This document shows positions 1 through 5,210 of a stretch of 6,565 nucleotides of DNA, in pieces (the first letter of the stretch is position 1; every line of letters begins with the position of its first letter). Both the position numbers and the translations under genes were made by a program. Below the pieces are notes generated by a model. The model was given only the letters and a program-made list of their open reading frames with translations, searched no databases and had not been told where the DNA came from. Source of the DNA: Armatimonadota bacterium (GTDB taxonomy: Bacteria; Armatimonadota; Armatimonadia; Armatimonadales; Armatimonadaceae); contig JACMIU010000581.1 of assembly GCA_014380985.1 (NCBI GenBank), positions 1-6,565 on the forward strand, given 5' to 3'.

Positions 1-239
1 AGAATGGGAACATTTTCCCACGATTCCAACTTATGGCGGCAGTGTGGGCAGTAGGAGGGGGGGCTATTGAGCGAGTAACCTTTCGGCAACAGTTCGGGGC
101 GCGTGAGTTCGATAATCGGCAAGCGGTAAATCACGACGCCGAGAAACGAGCCGACAATCGCGCCGAACATGGCAACAACTAAGTACCAGAAGTTTTCCAG
201 AAAGCCGGTTACGGCGTAGGTTAGCCAGTATTCATTCAT
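1..239 (-). CDS. pilD: Prepilin peptidase (type IV leader peptidase), N-terminal part, cut by window edge
   Basis: Inner-membrane aspartic protease (PilD/GspO family, A24) that cleaves the leader of type IV prepilins or pseudopilins and often N-methylates the new N-terminus. Only the first 79 residues lie in the window. A hydrophobic segment at about residues 17-37 runs into the family signature GSFLGVVIYRLP (30-41), in which the fourth position, usually N, is G. The first half of the cytoplasmic zinc site follows as CPHC (64-67), then the typical WENVPI (73-78). The second CxxC and the catalytic aspartates are outside the window, so activity cannot be judged. The ATG at 239 is chosen because it gives a complete N-terminus with the signature at the expected depth. 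No Shine-Dalgarno sequence or close -10 box precedes it, which favours co-transcription with the pilC-type gene upstream. The family call is firm; pilD versus gspO naming is arbitrary. Confidence 0.9.
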   Translation of the reverse strand, partial: MNEYWLTYAVTGFLENFWYLVVAMFGAIVGSFLGVVIYRLPIIELTRPELLPKGYSLNSPPSYCPHCRHKLESWENVPI

Positions 240-260
240 AGTGGTTAGGGATTGCAGTTG

Positions 261-276
261 GGTAACCTACGTTACC
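261..276. other. Small hairpin GGTAAC-CTAC-GTTACC
   Basis: A perfect 6-bp stem with a 4-nt loop, ending 21 bases upstream of the prepilin peptidase start codon (minus-strand sense). It could form in the mRNA leader and affect translation start, but a 6-bp hairpin may also arise by chance. No function is assigned. Confidence 0.3.
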
Positions 277-291
277 GTGACGCCTATCATT

Positions 292-434
292 GTCGGCGGA
301 TAAATCCGCGACCTTTACGAAGAAAGTCCACCTGCGTGGACTCCGGCATCGTTCGGCTTTCGCGTTCGCCGTTCGGCAATCGGAGTCCACGCAGGTGGAC
401 TTTCTTCGTAAAGGTCGCGGAGTTATCCGCCGAC
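292..434. repeat. Long near-perfect inverted repeat (54-nt arms, 35-nt loop)
   Basis: The left arm (292-345) pairs with the right arm (381-434) over 54 positions with a single mismatch (A304 against G422). The outer ends read GTCGGCGGATAA and TTATCCGCCGAC. The loop is 346-380 and contains the direct repeat CGTTCGGC twice. Each arm also holds its own palindrome at the loop-proximal end: AGTCCAC-CTGC-GTGGACT (325-342) and its mirror AGTCCAC-GCAG-GTGGACT (384-401). The element lies wholly between the pilC-type stop and the prepilin peptidase start, and no convincing gene lies inside it. No target-site duplication is visible at the edges. It could be a MITE-like or hairpin repeat family member, an RNase III-processed intercistronic element, or the product of a replication-slippage inversion. 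The structure is seen directly; the function is unknown. Confidence 0.95.
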
Positions 435-475
435 CAAACCGTCGGTCTGGACAGAATAGGTGCGGCACTTATCCA

Positions 476-496
476 CGGGAGGCGTGGTGCCTCCCG
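476..496 (-). terminator. GC-rich stem-loop after the pilC-type gene; possible weak terminator
   Basis: A perfect 8-bp stem, CGGGAGGC with GCCTCCCG around a 5-nt loop, begins 11 bases past the pilC stop codon in the direction of transcription. No T-run follows on the minus strand, so it is not a canonical intrinsic terminator. It may instead protect the 3' end of the pilC message or partly attenuate transcription into the prepilin peptidase gene. Confidence 0.4.
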
Positions 497-507
497 CGAC
501 ACAGCGA

Positions 508-1779
508 TTACTCGCCGCCGCCATCCTCGGTGTCACCACCCGACAAGCCCTGAATCGCGGCAAGTAGCGGCATGAACATAGCGATAACGATAAAGCCCAC
601 GGTGAAACCGAGGAACACAATCATAATCGGTTCAATCGCCGAGGTCAGCGACGCAATCGCGGAGTCTACTTCTTGGTCGTAGAAGTCGGCGATTTTCATC
701 AGCATCGTGTCGAGTGCGCCCGATTCCTGCCCGATAGCGATCATCTGCACCACCATCGGCGGGAACATTTTCGACTTGCGGAGCGGCTCCGAAATCACGT
801 CCCCTTCACGAACACGGGCGCGGGCGTCCAAAATCGCGTCGGAGATAATCTCGTTTGACACGGTTCCGGCAACGGTTTCGAGTGCTTGCAAAATCGGCAC
901 ACCCGACGCGAGAAGCGTGGACAGGGTACGGGCGAAACGCGCCAAACATACTTTGTGGTTGAGTTTGCCGAACACGGGTACTTTGAGTTTCATGCGGTCG
1001 AGAACGCGGCGACCGAACTTGGTGCGACCGAACATCTTGGTTGCCGTGATAATCACGACTAAGATAATCAACGCCATCCACCATTTCGAGGTCAGGAAGT
1101 TGGAGGCGTCCATCAGCATCTTGGTCATCACCGGGAAGGAATCTTCCTTCAAACCGAGTTCTTTGAACAGGGCAATAAACTTCGGCAGGATAAATGTCAC
1201 CAGAAACAGCACGATACCGATAGCCAGCACCGATACAATCGCCGGATAGGTCATTGCGGCTTGCACCTTGCGGCGCAGTTCAAGGTCTTTTTCGAGGAAG
1301 CCCGACAACCGTTGCAACGCTTCTTCCAGTACCCCGCCGACTTCCCCGGCGCGAACCAAACCGATAAACAGGTTGTTGAAGACGGTCGGGTATTTCGCCA
1401 TCGCTTTTGAGAGCGTGTTACCTGCTTCGACTTCGGAGCGCAGGTCGGCGATAATCCGGCGCAGTTTCGCCGATGACGATTGGTCGGAAAGCACATCAAG
1501 GCAACGCACGAGCGACACACCGGCGTCAATCATGGTCGAGAACTGACGGCAGAACAGCGACAGGTCGCTCAGTTTGACGCGGGAAAAGCGGTCTAAAAAG
1601 TCGCTGTTTTTCCCGGCGGTTTTCGATTTCGCGGGTGCGGCTTTGGCGACTTTAACGTCTTTCACGGTCATGCCCTGTTGCGCGAGTCGTTGGCGCAGTT
1701 CCACGGGCGACATCGCTTCGGCGGTGCTACTAAGCACCTTTCCATCGGCGGCTTTGGCGGTATAGGCAAATACAGGCAT
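508..1779 (-). CDS. pilC: Type IV pilus / type II secretion inner-membrane platform protein (PilC/GspF family)
   Basis: Polytopic inner-membrane protein that forms the assembly platform. It connects the cytoplasmic PilB/PilT-type ATPases to pilin insertion into the fibre. At 423 residues it is the normal family length. After the typical N-terminus MPVFAYTAKAADG and an Ala/Lys-rich linker (about 44-58), two T2SSF repeats are visible. The first, about 72-200, includes LFCRQFSTMIDAGVSL and RAGEVGG. The second, about 275-400, includes ARFARTLSTLLASGVPILQA and IGQESGALDTML. Hydrophobic segments lie at about 178-203, 232-249 and 384-408, the expected three. The C-terminal tail is short, Gly/Asp/Glu-rich and cytosolic or periplasmic depending on topology. 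The ATG at 1779 gives the canonical N-terminus, though only a weak purine stretch precedes it. The prepilin peptidase gene lies downstream on the same strand. No major pilin, PilB or PilT gene is in the window, so pilus versus secretion use is open. Confidence 0.95.
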   Translation of the reverse strand: MPVFAYTAKAADGKVLSSTAEAMSPVELRQRLAQQGMTVKDVKVAKAAPAKSKTAGKNSDFLDRFSRVKLSDLSLFCRQFSTMIDAGVSLVRCLDVLSDQSSSAKLRRIIADLRSEVEAGNTLSKAMAKYPTVFNNLFIGLVRAGEVGGVLEEALQRLSGFLEKDLELRRKVQAAMTYPAIVSVLAIGIVLFLVTFILPKFIALFKELGLKEDSFPVMTKMLMDASNFLTSKWWMALIILVVIITATKMFGRTKFGRRVLDRMKLKVPVFGKLNHKVCLARFARTLSTLLASGVPILQALETVAGTVSNEIISDAILDARARVREGDVISEPLRKSKMFPPMVVQMIAIGQESGALDTMLMKIADFYDQEVDSAIASLTSAIEPIMIVFLGFTVGFIVIAMFMPLLAAIQGLSGGDTEDGGGE

Positions 1780-1958
1780 AGTGCGTTTGAACTTTCTTTC
1801 CGGCTAAAAACAGAACGGTTGATACGGTGTTTAACGTCGCGGGTGCGGTTTCGGTTACGGGTGCGAACAAAATATTTTTTGCGTTGAGTTCACCGGGTAT
1901 TATTGGCTTCCAGTATATCACGCGGGAGCGAATCGGTAAACACCTTATCTGACGACGT

Positions 1959-1987
1959 GCGGGGGCGTTTCGGTTCCCCGCGTTTTT
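1959..1987 (+). terminator. Terminator-like hairpin plus T-run upstream of recF
   Basis: GCGGGG (1959-1964) pairs with CCCCGC (1976-1981), followed by GTTTTT (1982-1987), which resembles an intrinsic terminator on the plus strand. An alternative stem overlaps it: GGGGGCG (1961-1967) with CGCCCCC (1989-1995). The two are mutually exclusive. No plus-strand gene lies upstream, so it could insulate recF from antisense readthrough through pilC, or be incidental in a GC-rich spacer. Confidence 0.35.
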
Positions 1988-2015
1988 GCGCCCCCCGGTT
2001 GAGACGTAGGCGCGG

Positions 2016-2021
2016 TACAAT
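2016..2021 (+). promoter_or_regulatory. -10 box TACAAT placed for a leaderless recF mRNA
   Basis: TACAAT ends six bases before the recF ATG (2028), so transcription would be expected to start at or next to the start codon. No Shine-Dalgarno sequence lies in the six-base gap CGGGAT. The only TTGAGA-like box (1999-2004) is 11 bases upstream, too close for a normal -35 element. Leaderless genes driven by a bare TANNNT box near the ATG are known in several bacterial phyla, including Deinococcota and Actinomycetota. Confidence 0.55.
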
Positions 2022-2027
2022 CGGGAT

Positions 2028-3221
2028 ATGCGCGTTTCCCGTCTGGAACTATTCGATTTTCGCAATTACGAAACCTGCCGCATCGAACCGGGCGCGGGAC
2101 TGAATGTGCTGGTCGGCGCGAACGCGCAAGGCAAAACCAACCTGCTGGAGGCAGTGGGCGTTCTCGCCACCACGAAATCGGTGCGTGCGGGGCGCGACAC
2201 GGAGATGGTGCGCTTCGGTGCGGAAGCGTGCCGGATTGTCGCCGAGGTGGTCAAGGAAACCGGTAGCGGCGATACGTTGCTCGAAATCGCCATCGGCGCG
2301 GGCGGAGCGCAAAGTACCGCCGTCAGTGCAAGCACTGCGCGGGTTTCCGAGCGCAAGTTGGTCAAAATCAACCACGGCAAGCAAACCCGAATCGCCGATC
2401 TAATCGGTCATTTGAACGCCGTTTTCTTTTCGTCGCTTGACCTTGACATCGTGCGCGGCGAACCCACCGAGCGACGCCGCTTTCTCGATTACGAGATAGC
2501 GCAGGTGTCGCCCGCGTACCTGCTCGCCTACGCGCAGTTCAAAAAAGCCCTTGAACAGCGCAATCGCCTCTTAAAAGACATTCGCTTCGGCGCGATGTCG
2601 CCCGACGCGCTGGACGCTTGGACGGAGCAAATTATCCGGCACGGCGCACGGCTGATGGAGCGTCGCCGCGCCTACATCGCGCAATTAGCGCACCACGCCG
2701 ACACGGTGCAACGCGGTATCACCGACGGCGCGGAAACGCTGACGGTCGAATACTGCCCGTCGTTCGCATTGGACACCGGCGCGGTCGGGGAGGCGGAAAT
2801 CGCCGAAGCGTTCCGCGTCGCGCTTGCCGGGATGCGCCGCGAGGAACTCGCCCGTGGCTCCACGCTTCTCGGACCGCAACGCGACGATTTGCAGTTTCGC
2901 GTCGGCACGGACGCCGCAAGTGCGACCGATGTCCGGTTGTACGGTTCGCAGGGACAACAGCGCACCGTGGCACTTGCCTTGCGCCTCGCCGAACGCCGCC
3001 TTTTAGAAGAAATGGTCGGCGAACCCCCGGTCGTGCTACTCGACGACGTATTATCCGACCTTGACGAACGCCGCCGCAAAGAGGTGCTTGCCCTGTCGCT
3101 GACCGGGGGGCAACAAACGTTTTTGACCGTGACCGAAACCGACGCCCTGCCCCCCGAAGCCCGCGACGCCGCGACGATTTGGGAGGTGAACGCGGGCGTT
3201 ATCACCCGGCGCGGCGGTTGA
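2028..3221 (+). CDS. recF: DNA replication and repair protein RecF
   Basis: SMC-like ATPase that, with RecO and RecR, helps load RecA onto single-stranded gaps coated with SSB during recombinational repair and restart of stalled forks. The 397-residue protein is slightly longer than many RecF proteins (about 360-375). Diagnostic motifs are all present: the N-terminal LELFDFRNYE (6-15), Walker A GANAQGKT (30-37), LGPQRDDLQF (281-290, usually LGPHRDD), the signature YGSQGQQRT (305-313), and Walker B with D-loop VVLLDDVLSDLD (335-346). The ATG at 2028 fits because the FRNY motif comes at the normal depth and the -10 box directly precedes it. The gene stands apart from dnaN and gyrB, its usual neighbours, and is divergent from pilC. 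The Uma2-family gene follows after 40 bases. RecF identity is firm. Confidence 0.96.
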   Translation: MRVSRLELFDFRNYETCRIEPGAGLNVLVGANAQGKTNLLEAVGVLATTKSVRAGRDTEMVRFGAEACRIVAEVVKETGSGDTLLEIAIGAGGAQSTAVSASTARVSERKLVKINHGKQTRIADLIGHLNAVFFSSLDLDIVRGEPTERRRFLDYEIAQVSPAYLLAYAQFKKALEQRNRLLKDIRFGAMSPDALDAWTEQIIRHGARLMERRRAYIAQLAHHADTVQRGITDGAETLTVEYCPSFALDTGAVGEAEIAEAFRVALAGMRREELARGSTLLGPQRDDLQFRVGTDAASATDVRLYGSQGQQRTVALALRLAERRLLEEMVGEPPVVLLDDVLSDLDERRRKEVLALSLTGGQQTFLTVTETDALPPEARDAATIWEVNAGVITRRGG

Positions 3222-3228
3222 AAAGCGG

Positions 3229-3253
3229 TAGAATAAAGCACCATTGAAAGGAG
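3229..3253 (+). promoter_or_regulatory. Candidate -10 box and strong ribosome binding site for the Uma2-family gene
   Basis: TAGAAT (3229-3234) is a possible -10 element just after the recF stop, but no -35 match is seen at the right distance, so readthrough from recF is equally possible. AAAGGAG (3247-3253) is a near-ideal Shine-Dalgarno sequence eight bases before the ATG at 3262. It decides the start against the in-frame TTG at 3244, which would place the ribosome binding site inside the coding region. Confidence 0.6.
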
Positions 3254-3261
3254 CAAAACTT

Positions 3262-3891
3262 ATGGCAGTAGTTTCCCCCCCCGTACCAACGCGAATCCCG
3301 GCAACGAACGGCACGAACGATCACGCACCGCGCCCGCAAACCCGCGACGAACTGATTGATGCCTTGATGCGAACCGAAGGCAAAGCAGAAATTATCTACG
3401 GAAGGATTCAACACTTCGACATGACAGGATACGAGCCGATGAATGCAGGCGGCAATATTTATGGTGCACTGAAATCATGGATCCGACAAACGGGCGCGAC
3501 AGGGAAAGCCGCTACGGACGGAGCCGGTTTTCTTTGTAATCTACCACACCGTCAGTCCTTCTCGCCGGATGCTTCGTACTACACCGGAGAATTACCCGGC
3601 ATGAAGTTCCTGCCCGAACCGCCGACTTTCGCGGTCGAAGTGCGTTCGGAAGGGGACTACGGAACCGCCGCCGAGCGCGATATGAAAGACAAACGCGCCG
3701 ACTATTTTGCCACCGGGTCAACTGAAGTCGTATGGGACGTTGACCTGCTCTCCCCCGATGCGGTTGTCCGCAAGTTCACGAAAACGGGAGGCGCGGAAAA
3801 ACCGGTTGTGACATTCCAGCGCGGCGAAACCGCCGACGCCGAACCTGCCGTTCCCGGCTTTTCGATGCCGGTAGATGACCTTTTCGAGTAA
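3262..3891 (+). CDS. Uma2-family (DUF820) putative restriction-endonuclease-like protein
   Basis: A 209-residue protein of the Uma2 family, a PD-(D/E)xK-fold group often present in many copies per genome and of largely unproven function. Visible family features are the KAEIIYGRI segment (41-49), which matches the usual 'xElixGxl' strand, then SPDASYYTG (101-109) with the likely catalytic Asp103. PPTFAVEVRSEGDY (120-133) carries the acidic Glu126, and Lys142/Lys144 lie in MKDKRADYFATGS. The closing strand EVVWDVD (155-161) is also typical. The first about 27 residues are Pro/Asn/Thr-rich and probably disordered. The start at 3262 follows a strong ribosome binding site. The catalytic residues look intact, so an active nuclease fold is plausible, but no partner methylase or antitoxin gene is adjacent. 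Family membership is well supported; cellular role is unknown. Confidence 0.88.
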   Translation: MAVVSPPVPTRIPATNGTNDHAPRPQTRDELIDALMRTEGKAEIIYGRIQHFDMTGYEPMNAGGNIYGALKSWIRQTGATGKAATDGAGFLCNLPHRQSFSPDASYYTGELPGMKFLPEPPTFAVEVRSEGDYGTAAERDMKDKRADYFATGSTEVVWDVDLLSPDAVVRKFTKTGGAEKPVVTFQRGETADAEPAVPGFSMPVDDLFE

Positions 3892-3900
3892 AGTCATCAT

Positions 3901-3930
3901 TTGACAAATAAACTACCGATGTAGTATGAT
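3901..3930 (+). promoter_or_regulatory. Sigma-70-type promoter of the propeller operon, leaderless geometry
   Basis: A perfect -35 TTGACA (3901-3906), an 18-bp spacer and a -10 TATGAT (3925-3930, one mismatch to TATAAT) lie between the Uma2-family stop and the first propeller gene. The -10 ends six bases before the ATG at 3937, leaving no room for a Shine-Dalgarno leader. The alternative in-frame TTG at 3931 directly abuts the -10 and would lie upstream of the expected transcription start, so it is rejected as the start codon. Confidence 0.8.
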
Positions 3931-3936
3931 TTGTTC

Positions 3937-5196
3937 ATGACATTTCGCTTCGCCGTTGCCGCTCTCATTGCGCTGTTCTTTTTGCATCCCGCGCCCGCCG
4001 ACGCAAAAGAAACGCCCGTTTCGCCGAAGGTCTGGGGCTACGTCGCCCGACCCGACGGCAGTATCGGTGTCTACCACCTCGACACGCGCACCGGCGACCT
4101 GCGCGTCGTTCCCCGAAACACCGTATCGGCGGTCAGTAGCAAGACTCCTGCGCGTCCTTTGATGCTTGTCGCGCACCCGTCAGGGCGGTATGTGTATGCC
4201 TTTGCTCCGTTCGAGCCTTACAACGATGGTATGGATATTAACGATGAAGGAACTCCCCGCGACATTCGCAAGCGTCTTCCGGTTTGGCAGGTGCGCGTTT
4301 ACCGCGTTATCGCGGCGTCCGGTGCACTCAAAGCGGTTCAAACGGCGCGGGTTCCCGTTCCCCTTGCCGGACTGATACCGCATCCGAGTGGGCGTTTCTT
4401 GTACGGCGTGGGACCCGATGGGATTCTGTGCGTTTTGACGGTGAGCAAAGACGGAGCACTGACAGCCGGGAAGCGGGTGCGTATCGGTGACACCTTCGGC
4501 GTCGTGAGCGACCTTTACAACGACGGCCCGTGGCAAATCACGTTCGCGCCTAATGGCAAAACGCTCTACACGTTAAGCGGTTCCTACAGCATGGAATACA
4601 GAAACTACGAGTGGCGACAATGGCGCGTCGGTGCGGATGGCGGCTTGACAAAAATCGGCGACACATGGGAGTACCGCAGTATTCGTGACGGGAACGCGCC
4701 GAAATCGGTGCGCGAAGACCCCGGCATGATTCGCGCCGTGTCGCCGAAGGGCGATACCATCGTGGCGCGGGGCGGTTCCGGCACGGTCTGGGTGTGCCGC
4801 ACCAACCCGCGCACCGGGGGGATTCTGCCACCGGGAAAGCCGCTTCCGCTATCGAATCTCGGCGGAGACGGGGAACACCGCTTTCACGCGAACCCCCGGT
4901 ATCCGCTCGTGTACGTGGGTAAGGAGTACGTGCCGACAACGCGCTACGGCGTGTACCGATGGGGCGCGGCGGGCGAACTGCGAAAAACGGGAAGTTTCGC
5001 GCCGCTTCTTTCCTCGAAGCAGAACACCATGCTCTACGCCGAGCCAACCGGTCGCTACCTCATCGAATGGGGAAGAACTACGGTGGCGACGCACCGAACG
5101 AATGAGCGGGGCGACGTGACCCCCGCCCGCGCCGCGAAACGACTACCGAACGAAACCGGGTGGGCGGTGCTGTTTGTCGCGCCGCCGACGCCCTGA
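3937..5196 (+). CDS. Secreted beta-propeller protein, YncE/lactonase-like (first of tandem pair)
   Basis: A 419-residue exported protein of unknown substrate. Residues 1-23 form a signal peptide: a single Arg, a hydrophobic core (AVAALIALFFL), and a likely cleavage after ADA. The mature part repeats propeller-blade motifs of the type found in YncE, 6-phosphogluconolactonase-like and related families: HPSGRYVYAF (80-89), HPSGRFLYGV (149-158), FAPNGKTLYTL (203-213), VSPKGDTIVA (268-277) and AEPTGRYLIEW (368-378). A weaker repeat lies near 317-327. Motif spacing of about 49-69 residues fits a six- or seven-bladed fold. Inter-blade strands carry turn motifs such as DTRTGDL (49-55). No cell-wall anchor, lipobox or catalytic signature is evident, so an enzyme activity should not be assumed. 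The start at 3937 is set by the promoter. The paralogous gene follows after 14 bases, implying one transcript. Confidence 0.82.
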   Translation: MTFRFAVAALIALFFLHPAPADAKETPVSPKVWGYVARPDGSIGVYHLDTRTGDLRVVPRNTVSAVSSKTPARPLMLVAHPSGRYVYAFAPFEPYNDGMDINDEGTPRDIRKRLPVWQVRVYRVIAASGALKAVQTARVPVPLAGLIPHPSGRFLYGVGPDGILCVLTVSKDGALTAGKRVRIGDTFGVVSDLYNDGPWQITFAPNGKTLYTLSGSYSMEYRNYEWRQWRVGADGGLTKIGDTWEYRSIRDGNAPKSVREDPGMIRAVSPKGDTIVARGGSGTVWVCRTNPRTGGILPPGKPLPLSNLGGDGEHRFHANPRYPLVYVGKEYVPTTRYGVYRWGAAGELRKTGSFAPLLSSKQNTMLYAEPTGRYLIEWGRTTVATHRTNERGDVTPARAAKRLPNETGWAVLFVAPPTP

Positions 5197-5202
5197 AAGG
5201 GA
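5196..5202 (+). promoter_or_regulatory. Ribosome binding site AAAGGGA deciding the TTG start of the second propeller gene
   Basis: AAAGGGA overlaps the last base of the preceding TGA stop and lies eight bases before TTG 5211. No ATG or GTG is available at this position, and a signal peptide begins directly at this TTG, which together support it as the start. Confidence 0.65.
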
Positions 5203-5210
5203 CTATCTTC

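Larger units (their letters stand above)
1780..2027. promoter_or_regulatory. Divergent intergenic region between pilC-type gene and recF
   Basis: These 248 bases must hold the start signals for both the leftward pilC unit and rightward recF. No clear coding sequence is seen. An AT-rich island around the palindrome AAAATATTTT (1869-1878) stands out from GC-rich surroundings and is a plausible part of the pilC promoter. I could not identify a convincing -35/-10 pair on the minus strand. The right end carries the recF -10-like box and a hairpin, listed separately. Confidence 0.45.

Noticed and set aside
232..575. Several overlapping frames of 60-107 codons across the inverted repeat, on both strands
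   Set aside because: They arise because the two arms are complementary, so similar Arg/Ser-rich peptides appear on both strands. No start signals or family resemblance.
707..1249. 180-codon open frame on the plus strand inside the pilC-type gene
   Set aside because: Antisense shadow of a well-supported PilC/GspF gene. Its translation shows no domain pattern and no ribosome binding site was seen.
1730..2065. 111-codon minus-strand frame covering the pilC-recF intergenic region
   Set aside because: It overlaps the start of both pilC and recF, and its translation shows no recognisable domain or start signal.
2672..3256. 194-codon minus-strand frame over the 3' half of recF
   Set aside because: Low-complexity Ser/Arg/Ala-rich translation typical of antisense frames in GC-rich genes. 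It overlaps the RecF Walker B region.
3874..3898. GATGAC/GTCATC inverted repeat around the Uma2-family stop codon
   Set aside because: Only 6 bp, AT-containing, with a 13-nt loop and no T-run. Too weak to call a terminator.
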